Of a stretch of DNA of 64,000 nt, positions 1-9,201 are shown piece after piece; position 1 is the stretch's first letter; every line of letters begins with the position of its first letter. Under the pieces are notes generated by a model that was not told the origin of the DNA, made no database searches, and worked only from the letters and a program-made list of their open reading frames with translations. The stretch spans positions 1 to 64,000 of the forward strand of contig JAQXDL010000008.1 in assembly GCA_029251375.1 (NCBI GenBank), written 5' to 3'. Position numbers and translations under genes: made by a program. The DNA comes from Pseudomonadales bacterium (lineage in GTDB: Bacteria; Pseudomonadota; Gammaproteobacteria; Pseudomonadales; Azotimanducaceae).

Positions 1-115
1 CAAACGTAGCTGTGACGATAAAGAAGATAAGCATGATGAAGACCACGTCCAACATCGGCGTTAAATCGACTTCGTCTTCTTCTTGACTCTGACCAGAGTT
101 GATCATTCTTCTCAC
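1..115 (-). CDS. exbD: ExbD/TolR-family biopolymer transport protein (N-terminal part, runs off the window)
   Basis: Only the first 38 codons are inside the window. They read as a short charged N-terminus followed by the family signature DLTPMLDVVFIMLIFFIVTA, the single transmembrane helix of ExbD/TolR proteins. The Asp within it belongs to the proton channel formed with ExbB. ExbD uses the proton motive force to energise TonB-dependent outer-membrane uptake. I place the start at a GTG (115-113) because AGGAG at 129-125 lies 9 nt upstream; the in-frame ATG at 106 would be 18 nt away. The gene continues past position 1, so ExbB/TonB partners may lie outside the window. TolR is the alternative, but MLDVVFIMLIFF is more typical of ExbD. 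Confidence 0.85.
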   Translation of the reverse strand, partial: MRRMINSGQSQEEDEVDLTPMLDVVFIMLIFFIVTATF

Positions 116-224
116 AACACACTACTCCTGAAACCTGAATTCTTATTTTTCAATGGCCTATTAATTGGCACATATTGGCGTTTCTTCTATCGAACACTGC
201 CAAACCCAATAGCCAAGCATAACC

Positions 225-237
225 CGAGTTAAACTCG
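225..237. repeat. Short perfect inverted repeat between exbD and the RAYT gene
   Basis: CGAGTT at 225-230 and AACTCG at 232-237 form a 6-bp palindrome around a single A. It lies 25 nt past the stop of the RAYT gene. It could be a weak hairpin or a remnant of a REP-like palindrome, but there is no T-run and no GTAG/GTGG tetranucleotide beside it. Its function is not known. Confidence 0.3.
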
Positions 238-261
238 AGTGAAAGTGCCTACTTACAAATT

Positions 262-1101
262 CTAGTGATTGACGACTTTGCTTACCGTCGTGTAGTGCAA
301 ACCTAGGAACTCACCGATATCCATCAATGTGTATCCATGCTTGATGTGAGCATTGCGAATGAGTTCATTCCGCTCGTTGCGAGACTTGTCGGTAATATTC
401 TTGAATATCACCGGTAAACTTCGTTTTCGCTTGATTTGCTTGGGTCCGCGTTTAGCCAACTTCTCGCCATTTAGGATAGGTTGCATTTCGCGCACGAACT
501 TAGGCGAGCCTAACAACACCTGATTGCTTCGCTCATTTAACGGCGACGCTTCTTTTAGCCCGCTTTTTATAAAATCTTTATACTTTTTTTGGTTTTCTTT
601 TTCTCGTTTGCCGAAACACGATAAGATTTTTTGAGTTGTTAAATATTTCGGTGCCTTTATGACCCCGCTCATCGCGCGATGGCTGCTCCAGCGATAGGTT
701 TGAGCGGATGATGCAACACCTAATCTAACCGGGTTCAAAACAAGATGGCGACACAGTGGCAATAGATAGGGATCCGCTTCGAACAACACACTTTTGAAGC
801 GACCCTGAAACAACGGTCCGTCATGCTGATGACGGCGATTAAAATGTTGAGTGTAAACGCCATTTAACTGACGCATACCTTTCGAGAGGTTTGCTTGAGG
901 GCATTCCACCACGATATGGTAGTGGCAATCCATCATCACATATGTGTGCAACAGCCAACCAAACCGAGACACGACACCTTCTAAAACATTAAGGAAGACA
1001 AGTCGGTCCTCATTGTCCGCAAAAACCGCCAGATCATCTAAGCCTTTGCTTGATACGTGGTAGTGAGCCCCTGGATATTCAATTCGAACCGGTCTAGACA
1101 T
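262..1101 (-). CDS. REP-associated tyrosine transposase (RAYT)-like protein with C-terminal DnaA-like helix-turn-helix
   Basis: 279 aa. The N-terminal two thirds match the Y1/HUH fold of IS200-like and RAYT proteins. These include the start GAHYHV (11-16), the HUH motif HYH at residues 60-62, GPLFQGRFK (95-103), and the LNPVR element (122-126) that follows the catalytic helix. RAYTs are single-copy domesticated relatives of IS200/IS605 transposases that process REP palindromes. Residues about 230-279 form a DnaA-C-terminal-like helix-turn-helix (GEFLGLHYTTVSKVV), known from larger RAYT groups. One oddity is that the helix carrying the nucleophilic Tyr (usually RY-x-x-x-NPV) reads CRHLVLNPV, so His119 sits where Tyr is expected. 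The protein may therefore be catalytically dead or repurposed. No obvious REP arrays or IS ends flank it. GAAGAG precedes the ATG with a tight 3-nt gap. Confidence 0.85.
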   Translation of the reverse strand: MSRPVRIEYPGAHYHVSSKGLDDLAVFADNEDRLVFLNVLEGVVSRFGWLLHTYVMMDCHYHIVVECPQANLSKGMRQLNGVYTQHFNRRHQHDGPLFQGRFKSVLFEADPYLLPLCRHLVLNPVRLGVASSAQTYRWSSHRAMSGVIKAPKYLTTQKILSCFGKREKENQKKYKDFIKSGLKEASPLNERSNQVLLGSPKFVREMQPILNGEKLAKRGPKQIKRKRSLPVIFKNITDKSRNERNELIRNAHIKHGYTLMDIGEFLGLHYTTVSKVVNH

Positions 1102-1917
1102 ATGCTCTTCTAATATTCCTAAATCGATGGATCGTCTGTGTGAATTTTTATTATTATTTTTGAATCTAGTTTTCTATTTTGGCTTAAAAAAAAGACCCTT
1201 TCACTCGCTAACCGCCACGCATTAAATGAACTCTTATACGTGGTCACTAAACAATTATTTGATCAACATTTCATGCAATGGTCGCAGCGCTGAATCGTCT
1301 AAGCTTTCCACAGTCAAAATAGCTCTATCACTTTGCTATTGACCTATATGGAACACAATATTGACACTACAAAAAAAAGGTTGACCCAAGCTAACAGTTT
1401 TACACAGTCGACCTATAATTGCTGTGACAATCTGCCTCTCTATGCTTAGAAAAATCCAGACCCGTTAAGTTATTCAAACGGGAAAATAATACTACATTGC
1501 GGGTCTTGTCCTCTCAAGCAAAAATTCAATTCTACGCAGTTTTTTTTGTTTTAATTTGTAAATACCTTGTAACTAAACCATCACTAAACCATCACTAAAC
1601 CATTACTAAATCATTACTAAACAACAGCTAAAAAACAGCTAAACAGGAACTAGACAACGACAAGAAACATTTGCATCGCGCATTCAAACTGCAACTAGCT
1701 CCAATGGAATGTAATCAGTAAAAGTTTGGACGTAAGGATTGACAAGAATTAAAAGCAGGAAATTCGCCAGAGAATTAATATTGACGAATGTTGTTCACTA
1801 TTAGTAAGTTGGGCTCGCTAAGAAAATCATCGTACTGCTAAATCAGCTTCTAGCGATTTTGCACAAATAAAATCGATGACAACTCGCTACACATTTAAAA
1901 ACAAGAGGAAGCTCCTA
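1102..1917. other. 816-bp non-coding stretch between the RAYT gene and the MaoC pair
   Basis: No convincing gene is present on either strand. It is AT-rich with poly-A and poly-T tracts (around 1187-1194, 1370-1378, 1541-1548). It contains the 11-bp tandem repeat listed separately. Near its end are nested inverted repeats: TCGCTA at 1815-1820 with TAGCGA at 1851-1856, and AAAATC at 1823-1828 with GATTTT at 1855-1860. These could form alternative structures in the leader of the MaoC operon. A TATAAT occurs at 1414-1419 without a well-spaced -35 box. Both flanking genes read outward from here, so it must hold two divergent promoters. Confidence 0.6.
1572..1650. repeat. 11-bp tandem repeat (ACTAAACCATC unit), decaying in the downstream direction
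   Basis: Four near-identical 11-bp units occupy 1572-1615 (ACTAAACCATC twice, ACTAAACCATT, ACTAAATCATT). They are followed by progressively diverged units (ACTAAACAAC, AGCTAAAAAAC, AGCTAAACAGG) to about 1650. The period is close to one helical turn, so a protein bound to each unit would lie on one face of the DNA. It sits about 270-345 bp upstream of the MaoC start. It could be an operator array, a phased-bend element or simple slippage product; the sequence alone does not decide. Confidence 0.8.
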
Positions 1918-2415
1918 ATGGCAGCAGAGAAATTTCCAGTCGAAGCTGGACATATCATGATGTTCGCTCGCTCAATCGGCGACGCAAATGAAATCTACTA
2001 CGATGAAGACTACGCCAAGACCACTGAACCTGGTGGTACTGTCGCACCTCCTACTTTTGTGCAAGCAAGCGCACAATTTGATCCCAACTATTTCTTACGT
2101 CCTAAAATTGGCGAAGAATGGTTTGGTTCTGCGAGCGGGCCAACCGGCATCACAAAACGCGAAGGCGGCAGTGGTGGCGGTGGTGGCGGTGGCGGTCTTC
2201 ATGCTGAACAGCACTACGTTTACCATAGACAAGTGATGGCCGGCGATGTTCTGAAGGCTACAACAAAACCCGGCAAATCTTGGGAGAAAGAAGGTCGACG
2301 TGGCGGCAAACTGAAGTTCAGTGAATCAGTCACTGAGTACCACGACCAAAAAGGCGAACTCGTTGTCACAGCAACAAGTGTCGGTGTTCAAACTGAAAAA
2401 CCTGCAACTTCTTAA
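1918..2415 (+). CDS. MaoC-family (FAS1-like) hot-dog dehydratase/hydratase subunit with polyglycine insert
   Basis: 165 aa from the chosen ATG. AGAGGAAG lies about 8 nt upstream, while an in-frame ATG at 1876 has no ribosome-binding site. The N-terminal part resembles the MaoC_dehydratase_N/FAS1-like hot-dog family: start VEAGHIMMFARSIGD, APPTF (43-47), and the closing segment LHAEQHYVYHR followed by a GD turn. In two-subunit (R)-hydratases such as mycobacterial HadAB, this subunit lacks the full catalytic dyad and pairs with a second hot-dog protein that carries it. The second gene follows after 12 nt, so a heteromeric enoyl-CoA hydratase acting on bulky acyl-CoAs is likely. Odd feature: residues 83-93 are Gly-Gly-Ser followed by eight Gly, encoded by a GGN run at 2164-2196. 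Confidence 0.85.
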   Translation: MAAEKFPVEAGHIMMFARSIGDANEIYYDEDYAKTTEPGGTVAPPTFVQASAQFDPNYFLRPKIGEEWFGSASGPTGITKREGGSGGGGGGGGLHAEQHYVYHRQVMAGDVLKATTKPGKSWEKEGRRGGKLKFSESVTEYHDQKGELVVTATSVGVQTEKPATS

Positions 2416-2427
2416 GGAGGTATCAAC

Positions 2428-2847
2428 ATGTCATTAAAAGCAAGTGAATTAAAGGTCGGCGATACTTACGAAGAAGAAGTTTGTCGTAATCTTTCGCGTA
2501 CTCAAATCGTGCAGTATGCAGGCACCTCGGGTGACTACAACCCACTGCACAGCGATGAAATATTTACCACGCAAATCGCTGGGTATCCCTCAGTGTTTGC
2601 CCATGGCATGCTATCGATGGGTATGACAGGCAGGATGCTGACAAACTATGTTGGCGATGGCCGACTAAAAAGCTATGGCGTTCGATTTACCTCTCAGGTA
2701 TTTCCTGGCGCAACTTTGACCGCCAAGGCAACCATCACTGACATCCGCGAGGAAGATGGTGAGCAGATTGCAGCCATTGAAGTTTCGACCCAGGATGCTG
2801 ATGGTGTGGTCGTCATCAAAGGTCAGGCAACAGCAAGGTTGGATTGA
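2428..2847 (+). CDS. MaoC-family (R)-specific enoyl-CoA hydratase subunit
   Basis: 139 aa, the usual length for a single hot-dog MaoC domain. It has the hydratase-2 signature: AGTSGDYNPLHSD at 31-43 with the Asp36 and His41 catalytic pair, then GYPSVFAHGML and the overhanging segment. It hydrates trans-2-enoyl-CoA to (3R)-hydroxyacyl-CoA. The ATG is preceded by a strong AAGGAGG 7 nt away, overlapping the end of the upstream subunit gene. The two genes end at a clear terminator (2921-2956), so they form a bicistronic unit. Whether it serves fatty-acid, steroid side-chain or polyester metabolism cannot be told, but nearby catabolic genes favour breakdown of a bulky acyl-CoA. Confidence 0.92.
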   Translation: MSLKASELKVGDTYEEEVCRNLSRTQIVQYAGTSGDYNPLHSDEIFTTQIAGYPSVFAHGMLSMGMTGRMLTNYVGDGRLKSYGVRFTSQVFPGATLTAKATITDIREEDGEQIAAIEVSTQDADGVVVIKGQATARLD

Positions 2848-2920
2848 TTGTTACGACTAGGATTTAGCGTTCGTCATTGAACGCTGATTCACAGTGGTAG
2901 GTTGATTCAAGTGAAATCAA

Positions 2921-2956
2921 AACGATTGGTGGCAGCGTCTACCAATCGTTTTTTTT
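2921..2956 (+). terminator. Rho-independent terminator of the MaoC operon
   Basis: AACGATTGGT (2921-2930) and ACCAATCGTT (2941-2950) form a perfect 10-bp stem with a 10-nt loop, followed directly by a run of T to 2956. It lies 74 nt after the second MaoC stop codon and faces the convergent YyaL-like gene. Confidence 0.92.
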
Positions 2957-3011
2957 CGATCAAAATTCAAGCTACTTCTGCTACTAAATAGCTTCTCGTC
3001 AACAGAAGCCC

Positions 3012-5219
3012 CTAATCGGCGGACAGACGCAGCGTTGCGCGCTGAGGCGACAAACAGACGCTGTCACTGCATAGCTGCAACTGCAGCTCAACGACGCTAA
3101 CCGGCTGTTTAACGACCAGCGTTACCTGACCAGAATAAACATCCATGGGCGCGGCTTGAAACTCTGTGATCAAAGACGTTGGCATGGGATATATGACATC
3201 AGTGATACCCTCGACAGTTAGACTTCCGTTTGCATCCGTGGACCCAGAAGATGCACTTAGGTGCCAACCCTGCGCAATAGCTAGTACGACTAACGTTGTA
3301 TCCTGCTCGTAACACACTTCGATGTGTACTTTACCTTCGCAGCACCACTGCACCCTATCTCGCGAGCCCCGACGGAACCGTTCAGCTGCTGAAATCATAT
3401 AACCAAAGGCAGAAGGCGACTCCATGATCAGTCCTGCAAAGAAGCTAAGACATCGATGGATCTTTGCTTCAACGCTTCTGTCCCCCGTTGCCTCGTGCAA
3501 CATCACCAACCCCATTAAGGCCATCGAATTGCCCGACGGCGTTGCCCCATCCATTGGGCTCTTAGGTCGGGTAATTTGTGGACCGCTATCTGCTGCGCGG
3601 GAAAGAAAGAAGCCACCTTGCGTCTCATCCCAAAACAGACGAATCATCTCTTCGATCAGGTGCTTACCACGCACCAACCATTTCTCAACTTGGGTATGCA
3701 GATACAGATTCAATAGCGCTTCCGCAAAACTGGCGTAATCCTCTAAATTACCAGGTATTGAGGTTCGCCCATTAAGTTGAATGCGCCACAGCATTGTGCC
3801 TTCCATGCAATCGTCGTTATCGGCAATATTGGGGGTTAGATCAAAGCTCACCTGCCAGAGGGTCTCTGCGGCATTTTGCGCTGCCGCCAGATAATCAGTC
3901 CTGCCAAGCTCAACGCCCGCTGAGACGAGTGCCGCGATCATCATGCCATTCCATGACGTAATCACCTTCTCATCTCGCATTGGCTTCTCACGTCCGTTAC
4001 GGGATAGATTGAGCTTGCTACGGACCGCATCAACTTGCGTAACAAGTGGCTCTAATTCAAGCCCGTGGTTCTGCGCATAGGACTCAAGCGGATTCTCGAG
4101 ATAAAGAATGTTCTTGCCCTCAAAGTTGCCCATTTCTGTTGCGCCGTATAGGGAACGCACCAAACGGTACTCGTCCGAATCAAGCAACGCATACAGTTCA
4201 TCACTGGTCCAGACAAAGAAGCTGCCCTCTTCGCCTTCTGAGTCTGCATCCGTTGCCGAATAAAACAAACCGTCCTGGGAGGTCATATCCCTCAGCACAT
4301 ATTCGATTGTTTGGCTTATAACGCGTCGATAGGCATTCGAGCCCGTCAACCGCCATGCTGCAACATAAACCCTTAACAAGTTTGCTTGGTTATAAAGCAT
4401 CTTCTCAAAATGCGGCACTAACCAATGTGTGTCGACTGAATAACGGTGAAATCCGCCACCGACTTGATCGCATAGCCCGCCTTGATACATTTTGTCAAGG
4501 CTCAGAGTTAGCGCATGTAATGTGTCATCTTTGGGTTGAAAGGCTATATCGGCTAGGAGCACCATGAGTTGCGGTTCGTTGGGGAACTTTGGCGCGCCAC
4601 CAAAGCCTCCCTGCACCTTGTCGAGACGCCCGACCAGCTCATTTGCGGCTATGCCGGAGAGGTCCTTAAGTAATTCACGGGATTCACTTACGGCGCTGAC
4701 ATACTGATCGATCGATTCAGACATTTGATTTGCTTGCGCCTCAACGTCAGTGCGACGTTCGCGCCACAAATCACTTATCTGGCCTAATAATTCGCTAAAA
4801 CCCTGTGGCGGATAGTAGGTGCCGCCAAAGAAAGGTTTAGCATCGTGATTGATGAAGTTTGACATGGGCCAACCGCCCTGACCCGACATCAACTGAACCC
4901 CCGTCATGTAAACCTCATCCAGATCCGGTCTTTGTTCGCGGTCAAGCTTGATTGATATAAATTTATTATTTAGCAGTGCTGCGATGTCTTCATCGTCGAA
5001 GCTTTCGTGCTCCATGACGTGACACCAATGACAGGTTGAGTAACCAATTGACAAAAAAATCGGTTTATCCTCGGCGGCAGCCTTCGCAAACGCTTCTTCT
5101 CCCCAGGGATACCAATCAACCGGGTTGTGGGCATGTTGACGCAGGTATGGCGAGCTTTCGTGGATGAGTCGATTGGTATATTTGGGCTGGCCGTTCGCAT
5201 CAACCCACCGGGTACGCAT
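3012..5219 (-). CDS. YyaL/DUF255 thioredoxin-domain protein (spermatogenesis-associated protein 20 family)
   Basis: 735 aa, a normal length for the family. The N-terminal thioredoxin-like domain begins with the hallmark [21 protein letters not shown] (16-36) and carries CHWC at 63-66. The rest is an (alpha/alpha)6 barrel typical of glycosidase/epimerase-like folds, including [22 protein letters not shown] and [11 protein letters not shown]. The biochemical role of this widespread family is not settled; no signal peptide is seen, so it is cytoplasmic. It lies 81 nt downstream of the DsbD-like gene on the same strand. Both proteins have redox CxxC motifs, so co-expression is plausible. Confidence 0.93.
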   Translation of the reverse strand: MRTRWVDANGQPKYTNRLIHESSPYLRQHAHNPVDWYPWGEEAFAKAAAEDKPIFLSIGYSTCHWCHVMEHESFDDEDIAALLNNKFISIKLDREQRPDLDEVYMTGVQLMSGQGGWPMSNFINHDAKPFFGGTYYPPQGFSELLGQISDLWRERRTDVEAQANQMSESIDQYVSAVSESRELLKDLSGIAANELVGRLDKVQGGFGGAPKFPNEPQLMVLLADIAFQPKDDTLHALTLSLDKMYQGGLCDQVGGGFHRYSVDTHWLVPHFEKMLYNQANLLRVYVAAWRLTGSNAYRRVISQTIEYVLRDMTSQDGLFYSATDADSEGEEGSFFVWTSDELYALLDSDEYRLVRSLYGATEMGNFEGKNILYLENPLESYAQNHGLELEPLVTQVDAVRSKLNLSRNGREKPMRDEKVITSWNGMMIAALVSAGVELGRTDYLAAAQNAAETLWQVSFDLTPNIADNDDCMEGTMLWRIQLNGRTSIPGNLEDYASFAEALLNLYLHTQVEKWLVRGKHLIEEMIRLFWDETQGGFFLSRAADSGPQITRPKSPMDGATPSGNSMALMGLVMLHEATGDRSVEAKIHRCLSFFAGLIMESPSAFGYMISAAERFRRGSRDRVQWCCEGKVHIEVCYEQDTTLVVLAIAQGWHLSASSGSTDANGSLTVEGITDVIYPMPTSLITEFQAAPMDVYSGQVTLVVKQPVSVVELQLQLCSDSVCLSPQRATLRLSAD

Positions 5220-5300
5220 GACATTTTCCTTAGTATTTAGTGGAGTATTCGCTTAAATCGTAGCTGTTTAGCAAATAATGATCGCGGCTAACCGCCGATT

Positions 5301-7466
5301 TTATAGGCTAGCAATCGCACTCTGAACGATGTCTTCAGTCAACAGTTGGGGCAAAACAATCGGTTCGCTATCACCCTGGCGGTAAAGCAGATACAAAGGC
5401 ACCCCACTGCGACCATGTTCCGTTAGCATACGCGAAATCTCCGGGTCCTCATTGGTCCAGTCGCCTTTGAGATAAGCCACGCCAACTGCCTCAAATACAG
5501 TCCTCGTTGCCGCTTTGTCGAGCGCAACTACTTCATTAACTTTACAGGTAATACACCAAGCAGCAGTGAAGTTTACAAACACAGGGCCTTGCGCTAACCG
5601 TTGTTGCAACAACGCAGCTGAGTATCGTTCTGCAACCGGCCCGTTATAGCCAGCCTGTTGGCCGCGGTCGGATACAACTTCGCCTATTGTCGGGCTGGTT
5701 GCCGTTGTCGCGGCTGACGCCTGAACCGTCGAGGTTTGACTGGGGATATAGCCGGTCAAAACGATCAGCACAAGCGCGACTAGCTGCATCGTTCTTCGAC
5801 CAATCGGCGATTTAGGCAAATGGCGCAGAATCCAGATAGCTAACACCAAACAAACCGCACCAACACCTACAATTAACACACCACTCGATCCTGCTTGAAT
5901 ACTCAGAACCCAGACTAACCAGACCGCAGAGGCAAACATAGGGAACGCCAGTATTTCTTTGGTGGTAACCATCCACGCGCCAGGTTTCGGCAATCGCTTA
6001 ACGAATGCAGGGAAATAACACAGCAACAAATACGGCACTGCCATACCCAAGCCAAGACTGGCAAAAATCAGCAGTGCTGCAACGTTATTTTGAGTCAAGG
6101 CAAACCCGATAGCACTGGCCATGAAAGGCGCTGTGCAGGGAGCAGCAACAATCGTCGCCAACACACCGGTTAGAAATGAGCTGGAGTAACCTTGCTTGCT
6201 TGTAGCGCTTTGGCCAAAGCCCATCATGGCGTAGCCCACTTCAAAAAAGCCCGACAGATTCAGCCCAATCAATAAAAATAACCAAGCCAGCAATGTCACC
6301 ACCCAGGGCGACTGAAGTTGAAAGCCCCAACCAATCTCAGCACCGCCGCTTCGCAAGACAATCAATAAAGCCGCGACGAGAACAAAACTAAGCACAACAC
6401 CGGCGACATAAGACCAACCATGGGCGCGTATGTGCTGTTGTTCTTGGACGAGGGATAAAATTTTGATTGATAACACCGGAAATACACAAGGCATCAAATT
6501 CAGGATCATGCCGCCGATAAATGCGAACGCAATCGCCTGCCAAAGGCTAAAGGCATTCACAGTATCAACGGCTACCGCCTGTTGAGCGGCTGAAGCCGCA
6601 CCAACGGTCACTTCAAAGCCGGTTCTAAGACCCTCGCCAACCGCTTCTTCAATAACAATCAGACCGGAAAAGTCAGCATTTGCTTGGTAGGCATAGCCAG
6701 TTTTACTCTGCAGAGTAAAACCCTTACGAGTCACCCGCCAATCCTGTTTCACCGGCGTATCTATTAATCCTTCAGCGAAAGGAAAATAGCTGATAGAGGT
6801 CACTCGACTGCTCTGCAAACCAGGCACAGGTACAAACAGATTGTAGTTATCACCCGTAACAGTGACCGAGCCTTGTTCTTGCCATTTACTCGGCACCTGC
6901 GCGGCCGCAGCTCTAAACAAAGATTGATCAGGTTTGAGTTGGCTTTGAGCACCGACCTGAAGACGTAAACTTAGATTGGCCTGCTCCGGTACGCATATAT
7001 CTGCACACACTAGCCACTGACCCACCACAGCGAGATCGAGTGAGGGCGCATCGAAACCTTCATCAATTGTAATCCTGATCGGGAAATAAACTTCGCCGTG
7101 GTAACCAAAGTTCATCAATGGACCATAGGGAATTTTTTCAGGGATCGGCCATGTAAGCTCACTGGCGGTCACACCATCAGGCAGCGTCCAAATCAGTTTT
7201 GTCGGGGCGCCCGAGTCACCGGGGTTACGCCAGTAAGTGTGCCAATCTTCGCGAATATTCTGCTTTAACAGCACCGTAAAAGCGGAACCTGGCGCCACCT
7301 GCAAACTATCAGCGATCAACGACGCTTTTAAGTTGCCGGAATCGACTTCTTGGGCAACGGACGAGAAAGTAACTGAAAGACTTAACAACAGGCACATCGC
7401 ACCCGCGAACACGCCTCGATATTGAGCTGACCGAACACACTTAACCATTAAAAATATAATTCTCAT
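5301..7466 (-). CDS. DsbD/ScsB-family thiol:disulfide interchange protein
   Basis: 721 aa. It has a signal peptide (about 1-38), then a periplasmic ScsB-type N-terminal domain (about 40-290) with HTYWRNPGDSG and the Cys pair in WLVCADICVPEQ. About eight transmembrane helices of the CcdA/DsbD type follow, with PCVFP and APCTAPF cysteines in the electron-transfer helices. A C-terminal periplasmic thioredoxin domain carries C638-I-T-C641. Proteins of this kind take electrons from cytoplasmic thioredoxin and reduce periplasmic partners. The extended N-domain is ScsB-like rather than classical DsbD, so the partner may be an ScsC-type or other thiol protein instead of DsbC. No such partner is adjacent; the next gene is the YyaL-like thioredoxin-domain protein. 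Confidence 0.92.
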   Translation of the reverse strand: MRIIFLMVKCVRSAQYRGVFAGAMCLLLSLSVTFSSVAQEVDSGNLKASLIADSLQVAPGSAFTVLLKQNIREDWHTYWRNPGDSGAPTKLIWTLPDGVTASELTWPIPEKIPYGPLMNFGYHGEVYFPIRITIDEGFDAPSLDLAVVGQWLVCADICVPEQANLSLRLQVGAQSQLKPDQSLFRAAAAQVPSKWQEQGSVTVTGDNYNLFVPVPGLQSSRVTSISYFPFAEGLIDTPVKQDWRVTRKGFTLQSKTGYAYQANADFSGLIVIEEAVGEGLRTGFEVTVGAASAAQQAVAVDTVNAFSLWQAIAFAFIGGMILNLMPCVFPVLSIKILSLVQEQQHIRAHGWSYVAGVVLSFVLVAALLIVLRSGGAEIGWGFQLQSPWVVTLLAWLFLLIGLNLSGFFEVGYAMMGFGQSATSKQGYSSSFLTGVLATIVAAPCTAPFMASAIGFALTQNNVAALLIFASLGLGMAVPYLLLCYFPAFVKRLPKPGAWMVTTKEILAFPMFASAVWLVWVLSIQAGSSGVLIVGVGAVCLVLAIWILRHLPKSPIGRRTMQLVALVLIVLTGYIPSQTSTVQASAATTATSPTIGEVVSDRGQQAGYNGPVAERYSAALLQQRLAQGPVFVNFTAAWCITCKVNEVVALDKAATRTVFEAVGVAYLKGDWTNEDPEISRMLTEHGRSGVPLYLLYRQGDSEPIVLPQLLTEDIVQSAIASL

Positions 7467-7590
7467 ACGTAAACAACCCAGATTCCGACATCATAACCCG
7501 ACATTAGACTGGAAATGACAACAATCCTGACTCAACGGATAAGTAATAGTCCCGCTGGGTAAAACTGGTGGCGGTTAAATATGAAAAGTA

Positions 7591-7622
7591 CGGGCAGAGA
7601 TCGGCTTTAGACCTGCTGCCCG
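7591..7622 (-). terminator. Possible terminator hairpin downstream of the FMO-type monooxygenase
   Basis: CGGGCAG (7591-7597) and CTGCCCG (7616-7622) form a perfect 7-bp GC-rich stem with an 18-nt loop. It lies 11 nt past the stop of the minus-strand monooxygenase. On the minus strand it is followed by TACTTTTC, a weak U-tract, so termination is plausible but not certain. Confidence 0.45.
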
Positions 7623-7632
7623 CTCGATAGCC

Positions 7633-9096
7633 TTACTGATAAGCGAAGGCCGGATCATTTAGGTTGATAACAGGAATCTCTTCTTTCTCTTTCCAATAAT
7701 CTTGATTGTGCATCCATTCAGGCTTATCACCCCGTTTCGGCATCAGATGCATGGAGCGCTGCAGATAGTTTGGATTAAAGTTCTCAGCGTCAATCCAATC
7801 TAGCCGCGGCATACCTTCATCTTCATCTCGCAACGTTGGCGTTACAGATTGCACACCTTTTTTATCCATATGGTTTAGCAGACGACAAACAAAATCGCCA
7901 ACCAAATCTGCCCGCAGCGTCCAGCTGGCGCGGAAATAACCGAACACCCAAGCCATATTAGGAACACCGGTGAACATCATGCCGCGATAAGTGACCGTGT
8001 CGGCAAAATCGACCGGTTTACCGTCAATGGAGAAGTTAATGTCGCCCAGCACGCAAAGGTTAAAGCCTGTTGCAGTGACAACGATATCTGCTTCAATTTC
8101 TTGCCCCGACTTTAGTAAAACACCCGTCTTAGTAAAACGCTCGATCTCGTCAGTGACCATCGATGCCTTGCCCGCACTGATGCCTTGGAATAGATCACCA
8201 TCAGGCACGAAGGCAAGTCGCTGCTGCCAGGGTCGATAATTGGGCGTAAAGTGCTTCATGTCATAGCCTTCAGGCAGACACGCCTGCACCCCCGCAAGAA
8301 GCTCTTTCTTGACCTCCTCTGGGTGTTCTATCGCCATTTGGGTGAATTCTTCCTGATTAAAAAGCACTTCTCGACGCACGATTTCGTGTATCCATGCCTC
8401 ATCAATGCCCAACTTACGCAGATGATCCGCGGTGACATTCTCGTTCTTTGCTGGTGTGAAATAGGTTGGTGAACGTTGCAACACAGTGATGTGTTCGCAA
8501 TCTGCCGCCATCGTAGGCACAACGGTCGCTGTTGTCGCGCCTGAGCCGATCACAAGCACTTTCTTATCCTTGTAGACCAGATCTTCAGGCCAGGTTTGTG
8601 GATGCACGATGTGACCTTCGAAGTCATCCGTGCCTTCCCACTCGGGTGTGTAGCCCTTAGAGTGCTTGTAATAACCCTGACACATGTATAGAAAATTACA
8701 GGTGTACTTAAAAGGCGCGCCACTGTCTTTGCGCTTACCCTCAACCGTCCATAGCTGATCTTCACTTGACCAACTGGCATCATTGATCCAATGGTTATAT
8801 CGAATGTGTTTATCAATATGGTTTTCTTCGATCACCTCTCCCATGTATTTGAGAATCTCCTCTGCTGAAGCGATCGGCGCGCCAACCCAAGGCTTGAATC
8901 GATAACCAAAGGTGTAGAGGTCACTATCTGAACGAACACCCGGATATTTGTGGGTCCACCAAGTGCCTCCGAAGCTATCGAGACCTTCAAGGATCGCATA
9001 GGTTTTATCAGGGCATTGCGTTTGTAGATGATACGCACCACCGACGCCGGATATGCCGGCACCGACTATCAACACATCAACATGTTCGGTTGTCAT
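7633..9096 (-). CDS. Flavin-containing / Baeyer-Villiger-type monooxygenase
   Basis: 487 aa, class B flavoprotein monooxygenase. An FAD Rossmann motif GAGISG is at 12-17. The fingerprint FxGxxxHxxxWP (FEGHIVHPQTWP) is at 159-170, and an NADPH-binding GSGATTA at 184-190. The C-terminal part contains VVTATGF, the usual conserved turn. Such enzymes insert one oxygen into ketones or oxidise N/S heteroatoms using NADPH and O2; the substrate cannot be read from sequence. It is shorter than the second monooxygenase at 24737-26458, which has an N-terminal extension. It is followed on the same transcript direction by no close gene, and a 12-bp palindrome lies about 60 nt upstream of the start. Confidence 0.92.
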   Translation of the reverse strand: MTTEHVDVLIVGAGISGVGGAYHLQTQCPDKTYAILEGLDSFGGTWWTHKYPGVRSDSDLYTFGYRFKPWVGAPIASAEEILKYMGEVIEENHIDKHIRYNHWINDASWSSEDQLWTVEGKRKDSGAPFKYTCNFLYMCQGYYKHSKGYTPEWEGTDDFEGHIVHPQTWPEDLVYKDKKVLVIGSGATTATVVPTMAADCEHITVLQRSPTYFTPAKNENVTADHLRKLGIDEAWIHEIVRREVLFNQEEFTQMAIEHPEEVKKELLAGVQACLPEGYDMKHFTPNYRPWQQRLAFVPDGDLFQGISAGKASMVTDEIERFTKTGVLLKSGQEIEADIVVTATGFNLCVLGDINFSIDGKPVDFADTVTYRGMMFTGVPNMAWVFGYFRASWTLRADLVGDFVCRLLNHMDKKGVQSVTPTLRDEDEGMPRLDWIDAENFNPNYLQRSMHLMPKRGDKPEWMHNQDYWKEKEEIPVINLNDPAFAYQ

Positions 9097-9156
9097 ATTT
9101 TCTCCTCGTAGAAATTACACTACACAGAAGTCTACCTAACACTGCTATTGCGATAC

Positions 9157-9168
9157 TGACCTAGGTCA
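9157..9168. promoter_or_regulatory. 12-bp perfect palindrome upstream of the monooxygenase (candidate operator)
   Basis: TGACCTAGGTCA is its own reverse complement. It lies 61-72 nt upstream of the monooxygenase start codon, between that gene and the stop of the carboxyltransferase. The position would suit a dimeric repressor or activator. About a dozen 12-bp palindromes are expected by chance in a window this size, so this is only a candidate. Confidence 0.25.
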
Positions 9169-9201
9169 AGTTGGCGACCTATTACGTGCCCAAACCCTTA
9201 C

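Noticed and set aside
1381-1419. Sigma-70 promoter TTGACC ... TATAAT
   Set aside because: The two boxes are 27 bp apart, too far for a standard promoter; no better -35 was found for this TATAAT.
1572-1650. CRISPR array
   Set aside because: Units of 11 bp with no spacers; this is a direct tandem repeat.
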